Assembly: GCA_963781665.1 (NCBI GenBank)
Contig: CAWAGA010000002.1
Location: 2,294,001-2,358,000, forward strand
DNA length: 64,000 nt
DNA from: JAJYIW01 sp963781665
Lineage (GTDB): Bacteria; Chloroflexota; Anaerolineae; Anaerolineales; Anaerolineaceae
Reading direction: 5' to 3'
In this document: piece after piece, positions 1-7,916 of the stretch
How positions within the stretch are numbered: position 1 is the stretch's first letter
How the letters are laid out: every line of letters starts with the position of its first letter
Position numbers and translations under genes: made by a program
The notes under the pieces: generated by a model
The model's input: the letters and a program-made list of their open reading frames with translations, nothing else
The model's database searches: none
Told to the model about the DNA's origin: nothing

Positions 1-72
1 ATATTTAGCTTTAGGTGAGAATTAATCGCCATTTTTGGCGACAAGGATATCAAGCTAAAGAGAAGCTGTTCA

Positions 73-2610
73 ATGTCCATCTATGCGACCACCATCATTA
101 CATTTATAGCGCTGATCTACTACACGGTGCTCTTCTTGTTTATATTAAGACAGAATATCCGCAGTAGAGTGCGAGTATTCTTCAGCCTGTACCTTTTGGC
201 GATGATGGTTTGGAGCTTTGCCGGATTTATGATCTTCAGTGGGATAAAAATCACATCCTGGATGGATACGCTTTTCTGGAATCGTGTCCTGGTCTATGCC
301 GTGTTCATGATTCCCGTTTCATTTTTTGGTTTTGTTAATTCATTCTTGATGCTCGATCGTAATTTTTGGCTAATCTTTTCGGGCATATGTTTTGTAATTG
401 GCCAGGCAGTCAATATCATGGGCCTGGTGGTCGTAAGCGCCACAATGTCGGGTGGACTTTTGTTCAACAACATACCCCCGTTTGGCGAAGCTGTTTCAGG
501 GAGTGTATGGGCATTTTTCCTGGTCTTTTCGGTTTACGAGCTGATCAAAGCTTATCGTAAATCCAAAGATTACCTGTTTCGCAACCGCCTGAAGTACCTG
601 TTGCTGGTCGCCATGGTCATCATAGGCGGCAGCCTGACCAATCTCGGTGAATTAAAGCATTATCCCGGTGATGTGGTTTTCAATATCTTAGCAGCCTTCC
701 TCATCACGTTTGCCATTCTTCGCCATCACCTGCTTGATTTTTCATTGGTATTACGCAAAGGACTGCTATATTCCGTCCCGACCATCATCATTGGTGCCAG
801 CTATTACCTTGTGATCCATTTCGCCTTAACGACCCTTGGCAAGACTCAGGGGCCGGAACTGCTGATCCTATCTTTATTGGTAGCAATTGCCACTGCCGTC
901 ATTGTACAACCGTTGCGTGACATGGCCCAGGCCCTGGTCGACCGGGTCTTCTTCCGTGAAAAACACGACGCCAGCTTGATGCTCCAGCGTATCAGCCGCA
1001 CGGCTGCCTACGTGCTTGATCTGGATGAGATCACCCAAATGATTCTGGATGAGATCGACCATACGCTCCATGTCCAACAAGCGGCTTTCTTTTTGAAGCG
1101 ACCAGAAAATGGCGAATTTTACCTGGCATCCTTCAGAGGCCTGGAGGAGCGGATCGATATCCAATGGAACAGCGAGCATCCCATTGTCAAATCTCTGGCC
1201 AGTTTTGACCATGCTTTGACCCGCCACGACCTGAGCGTGATGCCCCAATTCCGCAGCCTGGAAGATGAGGACCGGGAAGCATTGACGAAGGTCTGGGCGG
1301 AGTTGCTCATTCCACTGAAGGTCAAGGGAGAGTTGGTGGGTATTTTTAGCGTCGGGCCTAAAAAGTCGAAAGAGGTTTACACTGATGACGATCAACTGGC
1401 GTTAATGACTTTGGCGAACCAGATGGCAGTGGCCATTGAAAACGCCCATCTCTATTCGGCTGAACAATCTCGCCGGTCCGAGTTGGACACCCTCTATCAC
1501 CTTTCACGCCAGCTCGTTGCCATCGACCAGGTTGAAGATGTACTCCAAACCACCATCCGCTACTTAGTTAGAAGCGTTCACGTAACATTTGCCAGGGCTT
1601 TGCTCATCAGCGAAAATGGAGACTTCATCTGTCGGGCTGCGTTTCCAATCCGCTCGTTGAGCCACGATCTCGGTGAGGGCAGGGTCGAACCGGATGTCGC
1701 CAAACCATATTACCTGAAAGCGATCGCACAACAAGACCAAATCCTGATCAACCGCAGCAACACGCTCTTGAACGATACTGAACGCCATGCATTAATGTTG
1801 GACCAGGTGGCTTCGTTGTGCCTGTCGCCTTTGCGGGTTGGCGATCAGGCAGTAGGGTTGTTTGTCCTGGGAGAACGGCGTGAAGCTCTGCGGGATTATT
1901 TCGACCGGGATAAGCTGAGGTTGATCGAATCGATTGCCGACCAGGCCGCCAGTGCTTTGCGCCGGGCGAATTTACACGAACAGATGGAAGACAACTTCCT
2001 GGAAACGGTGCTGGCGCTGGCCAATGCCATGGATGCCCGCGACACCTATACGATTAACCACAGCCAACGCCTGGCGCAGATGTCCGATGCTATGGCAACC
2101 GCTTTGAACTGCAGCCAGGAGGAAGCCAAAGCGATCCATTGGGCTGCGCTGTTACACGACCTGGGGAAGATCGGTGTGCCTGATGAAATCCTGCGGAAGC
2201 CAGGCCCGTTGACCGATCAAGAATGGGTCTTAATGAAAAAACACCCCGAAATGGGAGCTCGGATAGTGGAACCGGTCAAAAAGCTGGAAAATGTAGCCCC
2301 GATTATTCGAGCTCACCAGGAACGTTACGATGGCAGCGGATACCCCGATGGCTTGAAGGGAGAAAATATTCCATTAGGAGCGCGTCTCTTGGGCATCGTT
2401 GATGCATTTGGGGCCATGACTGATGATCGGGTCTATCGCAAGACCCGCAGTAGAGAAGATGCTATTTTTGAACTGAAACGTTGTAAGGGGACGTATTTCG
2501 ATCCAGCCCTGGTAGATTTGTTTGTCAAGCTTCTGGCGGAAGATTTGATTAAAGACACGCCGTTTAAAACACCAAGACCTGAACCGGTTGAACCTACCCA
2601 AATAGAATAA
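73..2610 (+). CDS. Membrane-bound GAF-GAF-HD-GYP protein, probable cyclic di-GMP phosphodiesterase
   Basis: 845 residues. The first ~290 residues are a run of hydrophobic helices resembling the 7TM sensor module found at the N-terminus of some histidine kinases. Two GAF-like domains follow (about 310-460 and 475-630), then an HD-GYP domain (about 640-830). The metal-binding motif HDLGK is near residue 694, and HQERYDGSGYP carries the GYP signature near 756, so the catalytic core looks intact. HD-GYP enzymes hydrolyse c-di-GMP to pGpG or GMP; the GAF ligands cannot be read from sequence. No GGDEF domain is present. Upstream, bases 26-41 form a small TCGCCA/TGGCGA hairpin and the ribosome site is weak. 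The gene converges on larE. Confidence 0.9.
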   Translation: MSIYATTIITFIALIYYTVLFLFILRQNIRSRVRVFFSLYLLAMMVWSFAGFMIFSGIKITSWMDTLFWNRVLVYAVFMIPVSFFGFVNSFLMLDRNFWLIFSGICFVIGQAVNIMGLVVVSATMSGGLLFNNIPPFGEAVSGSVWAFFLVFSVYELIKAYRKSKDYLFRNRLKYLLLVAMVIIGGSLTNLGELKHYPGDVVFNILAAFLITFAILRHHLLDFSLVLRKGLLYSVPTIIIGASYYLVIHFALTTLGKTQGPELLILSLLVAIATAVIVQPLRDMAQALVDRVFFREKHDASLMLQRISRTAAYVLDLDEITQMILDEIDHTLHVQQAAFFLKRPENGEFYLASFRGLEERIDIQWNSEHPIVKSLASFDHALTRHDLSVMPQFRSLEDEDREALTKVWAELLIPLKVKGELVGIFSVGPKKSKEVYTDDDQLALMTLANQMAVAIENAHLYSAEQSRRSELDTLYHLSRQLVAIDQVEDVLQTTIRYLVRSVHVTFARALLISENGDFICRAAFPIRSLSHDLGEGRVEPDVAKPYYLKAIAQQDQILINRSNTLLNDTERHALMLDQVASLCLSPLRVGDQAVGLFVLGERREALRDYFDRDKLRLIESIADQAASALRRANLHEQMEDNFLETVLALANAMDARDTYTINHSQRLAQMSDAMATALNCSQEEAKAIHWAALLHDLGKIGVPDEILRKPGPLTDQEWVLMKKHPEMGARIVEPVKKLENVAPIIRAHQERYDGSGYPDGLKGENIPLGARLLGIVDAFGAMTDDRVYRKTRSREDAIFELKRCKGTYFDPALVDLFVKLLAEDLIKDTPFKTPRPEPVEPTQIE

Positions 2611-2693
2611 TCCCCGCCAGCAGATCGATGACCGGATGGGCTTTCTAAACGTTATTTTCTGAATAATTTAAAATTGCATCGATCGCCTAAGGC

Positions 2694-3551
2694 TTACCTG
2701 GTGGATGGGTTCAATACCGATGCAGGCAGAACCTCGTTCAAACTGCCCTGGCGATACCCTTCCAGATCGAGCAATACATATTTGAATCCCAGGTTCTTGA
2801 AAAAATTGACGACGGCTTCGCGATAGACAAGCAGCCCTTCAATTTCCTGAGGGGCAACTTCAATACGGGTGCTGGCGCCTCCATAACGAACTCGTACTAC
2901 CTTGAAACCCATTTTGTAGAGAAATTCTTCTCCGGCTGCAACTTTTTGCAGGCCTTCTAGAGTAATCTTGGTGCCGTAGGGAAAGCGAGAGGCCAGGCAT
3001 GGTGAGCTGGGACGGTCCCAATTTGCCATTCCTAAGGCGTATGCCAGCTCACGGATCTGAGGTTTTGTCAGGCCAGCTTCAAGCAGCGGGCTCAAAACCT
3101 CCAATTCAAGAGCTGCTTTCCTCCCCGGACGGTAATCCCCGAGGTCGTCTGCATTGGAACCGTCCAGGACGTGCTTGTAATTTCCCTGGCGGGCGATCTT
3201 CCAGATAATGCCGAAATCCATCCGCTTGCAATGGTAACAGCGGTCAGGTGAATTGGCCACGAACGTCTGATCGTTCAGATCGTCAAATTCGACAATCTGG
3301 TGGGGAAAATGGAATTGGCTGGCGAGATTTTTAGCGATTTCGATGGTCCCGGATGTTTCGACCGGGGTTTGGATGGTAATGGCCAGCATCCGCTCTCCCA
3401 AAGCCTGGTGAGCTGCAATGCTGAGAAGGCTGCTGTCGACGCCGCCTGAAAAGCCAACCACGGCTGATTCCAGTTTGGCAAGATGGTCCAACAGGTTTTT
3501 CCAGCGTTCCAGGGCGGGTGCAGATACTGCCAATTTCGATGTTGATATCAT
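2694..3551 (-). CDS. larE: LarE-type ATP-dependent sacrificial sulfur transferase
   Basis: 285 residues, typical for LarE. The N-terminal PP-loop ATPase motif SGGVDSS lies near residue 40. RCYHCK gives a CxxC pair near 104-107, and SPCLASRF carries the conserved Cys (about 184) that aligns with the sulfur-donating or cluster-binding Cys of the family. LarE sulfurates the nicotinate-derived precursor of the nickel-pincer nucleotide cofactor of lactate racemase and related racemases. LarB, LarC and LarA are not in the window, so the partner enzyme is unknown. The ATG is preceded by GGGAGAACT, and a TATAAT lies on the same strand at 3623-3618. The C-terminal domain is complete. Confidence 0.88.
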   Translation of the reverse strand: MISTSKLAVSAPALERWKNLLDHLAKLESAVVGFSGGVDSSLLSIAAHQALGERMLAITIQTPVETSGTIEIAKNLASQFHFPHQIVEFDDLNDQTFVANSPDRCYHCKRMDFGIIWKIARQGNYKHVLDGSNADDLGDYRPGRKAALELEVLSPLLEAGLTKPQIRELAYALGMANWDRPSSPCLASRFPYGTKITLEGLQKVAAGEEFLYKMGFKVVRVRYGGASTRIEVAPQEIEGLLVYREAVVNFFKNLGFKYVLLDLEGYRQGSLNEVLPASVLNPSTR

Positions 3552-3617
3552 AGTTCTCCCAATTTTTTTACCTGGACGAATTGGGTTTATTGCCCAAAAA
3601 CAATCCAGTTTCTCTAT

Positions 3618-3623
3618 ATTATA
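3618..3623 (-). promoter_or_regulatory. Candidate -10 element for larE
   Basis: Reading the minus strand, TATAAT lies about 65 nt before the larE ATG. No convincing -35 sits at 16-18 bp spacing, so support is partial. Confidence 0.35.
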
Positions 3624-3691
3624 ACCACTCCTGGGCCATTTCTAACGGTAACCGGATGGTTTGCATGGCTGGGAAAGCGAAGACTTTGAAT

Positions 3692-3769
3692 CCTGATCAG
3701 AATATAGCTTCAATCCTTCTTGGACTGCAGCCTGATCAGAATATAGCTGCTATCCTTCTTGGACTGCAG
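3692..3769. repeat. 39-bp tandem duplication directly upstream of xylB
   Basis: Two adjacent 39-bp units (3692-3730 and 3731-3769) differ at only two positions. Each contains the palindromes CTGATCAG and CTGCAG. The second unit ends 1 bp before the xylB -10 box (TATAAT, 3771-3776), so the units occupy the place where a -35 or an operator would lie. Confidence 0.9.
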
Positions 3770-3770
3770 C

Positions 3771-3776
3771 TATAAT
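3771..3776 (+). promoter_or_regulatory. -10 box of xylB, probable leaderless start
   Basis: A perfect TATAAT ends 6 nt before the ATG at 3783, so a start about 7 nt downstream falls on the A of the ATG. There is no Shine-Dalgarno sequence. No recognisable -35 lies at 16-18 bp spacing; that position lies inside the 39-bp repeat. Confidence 0.5.
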
Positions 3777-3782
3777 AGCATC

Positions 3783-5317
3783 ATGCATCATCGTTATATC
3801 CTGGCTCACGATCTGGGGACGACCGGCGATAAGGCCACTTTGTTTGACGAAGATGGCCGCGCTCAAGCCAGTGCATTTTCGGGATACAAAACCGTTTACC
3901 TCCACCCCAATTGGGCCGAGCAGGATGTACAAGATTGGTGGCAGGCGGTGTGTCTGGCGACTCGCCAGCTTCTGGCAGAGACTGGCATTGAAAGAAGCCA
4001 GGTTGCCGGTATTGCCTTCAGCGGTCAGATGCAGGGATGTGTTATCGTCGATAAAGCAGGCCAGCCTTTGCGCAGCGCCATCATCTGGGCGGATACCCGG
4101 GCGGTGGAGGAAGCCCAGTCGGTGATCGATAAAATCGGCTTGCGCCAGGCTTACCTCATTTTAGGGCATCGTTTCAGTTCTGCGTACACAGCCGCAAAGG
4201 TGATGTGGATCCGCCGTCACCAGCCGGAGCTTTTTGGTAAGGTCCATAAGATTCTTCAGGCCAAAGATTATATCATCGCCTGCCTGACCGGCCGCTATGT
4301 GACCGACCATTCAGACGCTTCGGCCACCAACCTTTACGACTTACAGGCCAGGACCTGGTCAGCGGAGATATCGGCAGCAGCCGGGCTGGAACAGCGCTTG
4401 CTGCCGGAGATATTGGCATCGACCGATGTGGCCGGAAAGCTGACTGCGGCAGCCGCCGATGCGCTTGGGTTAGCGCCGGGCACGCCAGTTGTGACCGGCG
4501 GGGGTGACGGCGCTTGCGCTACCCTGGGCGCGGGCGTGATAGACGAAAGCAGCGCCTATAATTACCTTGGGTCATCAGCCTGGATTGGTGTGACGACAGC
4601 CCAGCCGGTTTTTGATCCCGAAATGCGCACTTTGAACCTGGCTTCCCTGCAGCCGGGAAAATACTACCCTTTAGGTGTGATGCAGGCTGCCGGCGGCTCT
4701 TACCAGTGGCTGCGAGATACATTTTGCCTGCCGGAGAGAGACCTGGCTTTACGTAAGGGGATCAGTCCGTATGAATTGATGGACAAACTGGCGATGCAAT
4801 CTAAACCGGGTGCGGGTAATTTACTTTTCTTGCCGTATCTATTGGGAGAACGTAGTCCCTACTGGAGTGAAAAGGCGCGCGGTGTTTTTGTCGGCTTTTC
4901 GATGGCCCATGGCCGGCCAGAGATCGTCAGGGCTGTATTGGAAGGGGTCACCTTCAACTTGCGGACGATCCTGGAAGCATTTCGCAGCCAGGGTATTGCA
5001 CCGGGCGCTATGCGCGTCATCGGGGGGGAGCTAAAAGCGCTTTTTGGCGCCAGTTAATGGCAGATATTTATGGCCTGCCGGTGCAGCGTCTTGAGCTGTT
5101 GGCTGAAGCCACTTCTTTTGGGGCTGCTCTCGCTGGCGGAATCGGCCTGGGCCTTTATCCAGGTTTTGAATTGGCCCAAAAACTAACTCCGGTGATTGAA
5201 ACCACTTTGCCTGATCTGATTCTCGCTCCCAACTATGAGCGTCTTTACGATCTTTTTACCCGCGCTTACAGATTGCTTATCCCCCTTTATGAAGAATTAA
5301 ATCCGGTGTCTGATTGA
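3783..5317 (+). CDS. xylB: Xylulokinase (FGGY carbohydrate kinase), interrupted by a frameshift
   Basis: The gene reads as an FGGY kinase in two frames. The first, 3783 to 5057, opens with HDLGTTGDKATLF (phosphate-binding loop) and runs through SGQMQGCV, IIWADTRA and the GGGDGA nucleotide-binding region. The second, to 5317, begins ADIYGLPVQRLE. At 5022-5028 a run of seven G's occurs; eight G's would restore GGGAKSAFWRQLMADIYG, the expected family motif. Frame-corrected length is about 511 residues, normal for xylulokinase. XylB phosphorylates D-xylulose to xylulose 5-phosphate. The shift may be a homopolymer sequencing error, a phase-variable tract or real decay. The ATG at 3783 is preferred over an in-frame TTG at 3759 that lies inside the tandem repeat. 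Substrate specificity within FGGY kinases is inferred. Confidence 0.82.
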
Positions 5318-5325
5318 AGTATAAT
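5297..5325 (+). promoter_or_regulatory. Candidate promoter for the 5370-7844 gene cluster
   Basis: TTAAAT (5297-5302), 17 bp, TATAAT (5320-5325). It overlaps the 3' end of xylB, with an expected start near 5332 and a leader of about 38 nt carrying an AAGGA ribosome site. Confidence 0.45.
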
Positions 5326-5369
5326 CTCTACTGGGTAAAATTTTCAATTAAAAAGGACCGGAATACCAT

Positions 5370-6311
5370 ATGAAGAATGGCTGTCTGATCGCGATCGGCG
5401 CAGGGTTAGCCTTCTTGGTTATTTTTATTACGGCCTCTTTTCTCATCCTTAACCCGGAAAAGAAAGTGCTGGACGATCAAACCCGAGCAAACCTGCCGGG
5501 CGAGTTCATCACTTTGAGCCAGGGAGTAACCCATTACGAACTGAGCGGGCCAGAGAATGGGCCAGTGGTGTTATTAGTGCATGGTTTTTCGGTACCGGGT
5601 TTTGCATGGGAGCGGAATGTACCAGCCCTGGTTTCGGCTGGCTTCCGTGTCTTGACCCTCGACCTGTATGGCCGGGGCTATTCTGATCGTCCCAACCTGA
5701 CGTACGATCTGGATGTGTATGTGAAGCAGATTGACGAGCTCTTGACAGCCTTGAAGATCGACCAACCAGTCGATATTGCCGGCATATCTTTGGGGGGATA
5801 TATCGTTGCCGGTTTTGCCAACCAGCATCCTGACCGTGTCCACCGGGTGGTGCTGATTTCGCCGGAGAACACTTCTTTGGGAAATGACCCGAGGATGGCT
5901 ATCGTGACACTTCCCTGGATTGGCGAATACCTTTTTACTGTTTACATCGCTCCATTCCAGGTAGTTGACAGCCAGGATGCCTTTGCTGCATATATGCCAT
6001 CGAGTGATTGGCACGAGCGTGAGCTGGATGCTATGTCATATAAAGGCGAAAGGAATGCACTCATTTCGACTTTGCGGAATATGACTGGCGACCCGATGGT
6101 TGAATACCGGAAATTAGGGCAATCGCAGATACCAGTTGAATTATTATGGGGAGATAAGGATACGACCGCAGATTATAGTAATGCGCCTTTAATTCAAGGG
6201 GCGATCCCGCAGGCAGAGTTCCACCCAATTCCCGGGGCCAGGCACATGTCTATCTACGAAGAACCAGAAATTGTCAATCCCTTGATGATCCAATTTCTGC
6301 AAGGTAACTGA
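5370..6311 (+). CDS. Membrane-anchored alpha/beta hydrolase
   Basis: 313 residues. Residues 8-28 form one hydrophobic segment (signal anchor or uncleaved signal), so the hydrolase domain is probably outside the membrane. The alpha/beta-hydrolase fold is recognisable by VLLVHGFSVPG (oxyanion hole), the nucleophile elbow GISLGG with Ser140, WGDKDTT (acid region) and GARHMS with the catalytic His. The substrate cannot be read from sequence; esterases, lipases and peptidases all share this layout. The gene lies 7 bp before the SGNH hydrolase and probably shares its transcript. An AAGGA ribosome site precedes the ATG. Confidence 0.82.
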   Translation: MKNGCLIAIGAGLAFLVIFITASFLILNPEKKVLDDQTRANLPGEFITLSQGVTHYELSGPENGPVVLLVHGFSVPGFAWERNVPALVSAGFRVLTLDLYGRGYSDRPNLTYDLDVYVKQIDELLTALKIDQPVDIAGISLGGYIVAGFANQHPDRVHRVVLISPENTSLGNDPRMAIVTLPWIGEYLFTVYIAPFQVVDSQDAFAAYMPSSDWHERELDAMSYKGERNALISTLRNMTGDPMVEYRKLGQSQIPVELLWGDKDTTADYSNAPLIQGAIPQAEFHPIPGARHMSIYEEPEIVNPLMIQFLQGN

Positions 6312-6318
6312 TCCGCTG

Positions 6319-7041
6319 ATGTACACAGTCGTCTGTTGTGGAGATAGTATCACCCGGGGGCAGGTGAGCGCTAATTACGTGGAGATTCTTGAAAAAAACC
6401 TGGGGCAGGGTGGGTTTGCCTTTATCAATTCTGGCGTCAACAACGACTTTTCCCATAATTTGCTTCAGAGGTTGGATGCGGTCGTTGCCCATCAACCGGA
6501 TTTCGTCACTATCCTGATTGGCACAAACGACGTAATCGCCACAATCGACCCGCTGGGCTTGGAGGTAGGCCTTTTGATCAAAGGTCTGCCAAGCCGTCCC
6601 GATCTGGCCATGTATCGGGGAAATATCCAGCAGATTGTCCAGCGCTTGAAGAATGAAACCAAGGCACAAATTGGGTTGATCTCAATTCCCATCCTGGGAG
6701 AAGACATCGAATCACTTCCAGTCCAGAGAGTATTGTTATATAATGAAGTACTCAAGGAGATTGCTGCGCAAGAACAGATAAGTTACCTGCCACTTTTCGA
6801 GAGGCAGGTTGATTACATTACCGCAAATTTGGTAAAAAAGGGTCGCCCATTCGAGGGGGAATTGCTTTCGTCGATAGAATTGCTAGCGAAACGGATTTTG
6901 CTGAAAGAAGAGTACAACTCGATCTCCCAGGAAGAAGGTTTTGTGTTGCTGGTTGAAGGTGTGCACTTAAATGAGATCGCAGCCGCGATGGTTGCTGATA
7001 CGATCGAAGGCTTCATCGAAAGGAAATTACACCATATTTGA
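6319..7041 (+). CDS. SGNH/GDSL-family hydrolase
   Basis: 240 residues. The family blocks are clear: CGDSITRG with nucleophile Ser10 (block I), an Asn region around NSGVNNDF (block II), LIGTNDV (block III) and VEGVHLNEIA with the late His (block V). The usual DxxH of block V is VEGVH, so the acidic residue is displaced. SGNH enzymes are esterases acting on acyl groups of lipids, sugars or peptidoglycan; no signal peptide is visible, which points to the cytoplasm. The stop overlaps the start of the following acyltransferase, so the two are probably translationally coupled. Confidence 0.85.
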   Translation: MYTVVCCGDSITRGQVSANYVEILEKNLGQGGFAFINSGVNNDFSHNLLQRLDAVVAHQPDFVTILIGTNDVIATIDPLGLEVGLLIKGLPSRPDLAMYRGNIQQIVQRLKNETKAQIGLISIPILGEDIESLPVQRVLLYNEVLKEIAAQEQISYLPLFERQVDYITANLVKKGRPFEGELLSSIELLAKRILLKEEYNSISQEEGFVLLVEGVHLNEIAAAMVADTIEGFIERKLHHI

Positions 7042-7844
7042 ATATTAAACCATTCCTTGCGAAAGTGCCATTTTCCGACCTTTCTACGGACCCCAAGATG
7101 GCTTTCGAGCGGTCGTGGTTTGAACTCGGCCGAACGATAGCCAGAATTTACAGTTGGTCGATGTTCAAGCTGGACGTACGCTACCAGGCGCAAATCCCTT
7201 CCGGACCAAAGATCCTGGCGGCTAACCATCCCAGCACGATTGATCCGGTGATCATGACTTTGCTGGTGCCTGAACCGGTAAGCATCTTGATCCTGGACAC
7301 GCTTTTCAAAGTTCCCTTATTTGGTGCTTCGCTTCGGGCATCGGGCCACATCAGAGTGGATGAAGGTAATGGTAGGACCGCAGTCTTGAATGGCTTGCGC
7401 AGCCTGGCTGCAGGTCGCACGATAGGCATCTTCCCCGAAGGGGTGATCACTCCGGAAAGCAGGGCAAAATTGCATGGACATACCGGTGTGGCGCGCCTGG
7501 CGATTGCCAGTGGCGTGCCGGTAATACCGGTTGGCATCTACCTGGATCCGGGATATGTTTACCACACGAAAAGCAAAGTAAAGGGTGAAATCAAAGACGC
7601 CACCTGGTATGTCCATGGTCCATATACGGTTACGGTAGGTGAACCCCTGGTGTACCGGGGTTCCGTCGATGATAAGCAAACTGTTCGAGAAGTGACCGAC
7701 CAAATCATGATCCAGGTGGGGATGCTGGCCAACGAAAGCGCCCGGCGGATGTGGGCCGCTCAGAAAAGGGCTATGAGCAGCCAGTTGATCGAGGGAGTCC
7801 AGTTCTTGTGGGCATTGACCCGAGGCGCTTTTAGAACAGCGTGA
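7038..7844 (+). CDS. PlsC-like 1-acylglycerol-3-phosphate acyltransferase
   Basis: 268 residues starting at TTG 7038, whose last two bases are part of the preceding gene's TGA. The acyltransferase motifs are AANHPSTIDP (HX4D catalytic motif) and IFPEGVITPES (acyl-acceptor binding). The family transfers an acyl chain to lysophosphatidate or a related lysolipid at the inner membrane. The adjacent lipase-like hydrolases suggest a small lipid-remodelling cluster (inference). The C-terminal ~40 residues extend past the usual domain and have no motif I recognise. An alternative start further in cannot be excluded, but the stop/start overlap supports this one. Confidence 0.85.
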   Translation: MNIKPFLAKVPFSDLSTDPKMAFERSWFELGRTIARIYSWSMFKLDVRYQAQIPSGPKILAANHPSTIDPVIMTLLVPEPVSILILDTLFKVPLFGASLRASGHIRVDEGNGRTAVLNGLRSLAAGRTIGIFPEGVITPESRAKLHGHTGVARLAIASGVPVIPVGIYLDPGYVYHTKSKVKGEIKDATWYVHGPYTVTVGEPLVYRGSVDDKQTVREVTDQIMIQVGMLANESARRMWAAQKRAMSSQLIEGVQFLWALTRGAFRTA

Positions 7845-7916
7845 AATTCACCCTTCAGTGGAAATTTGGCTCGCACTGCCAAAACAATTAACTCCCCCTG
7901 AACGACAATCAAACGA

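Noticed and set aside
1..72. Leader of the HD-GYP gene considered as a c-di-GMP riboswitch
   Set aside because: Only a short TCGCCA/TGGCGA hairpin is present; the conserved GEMM core is absent and the segment is truncated by the window edge.
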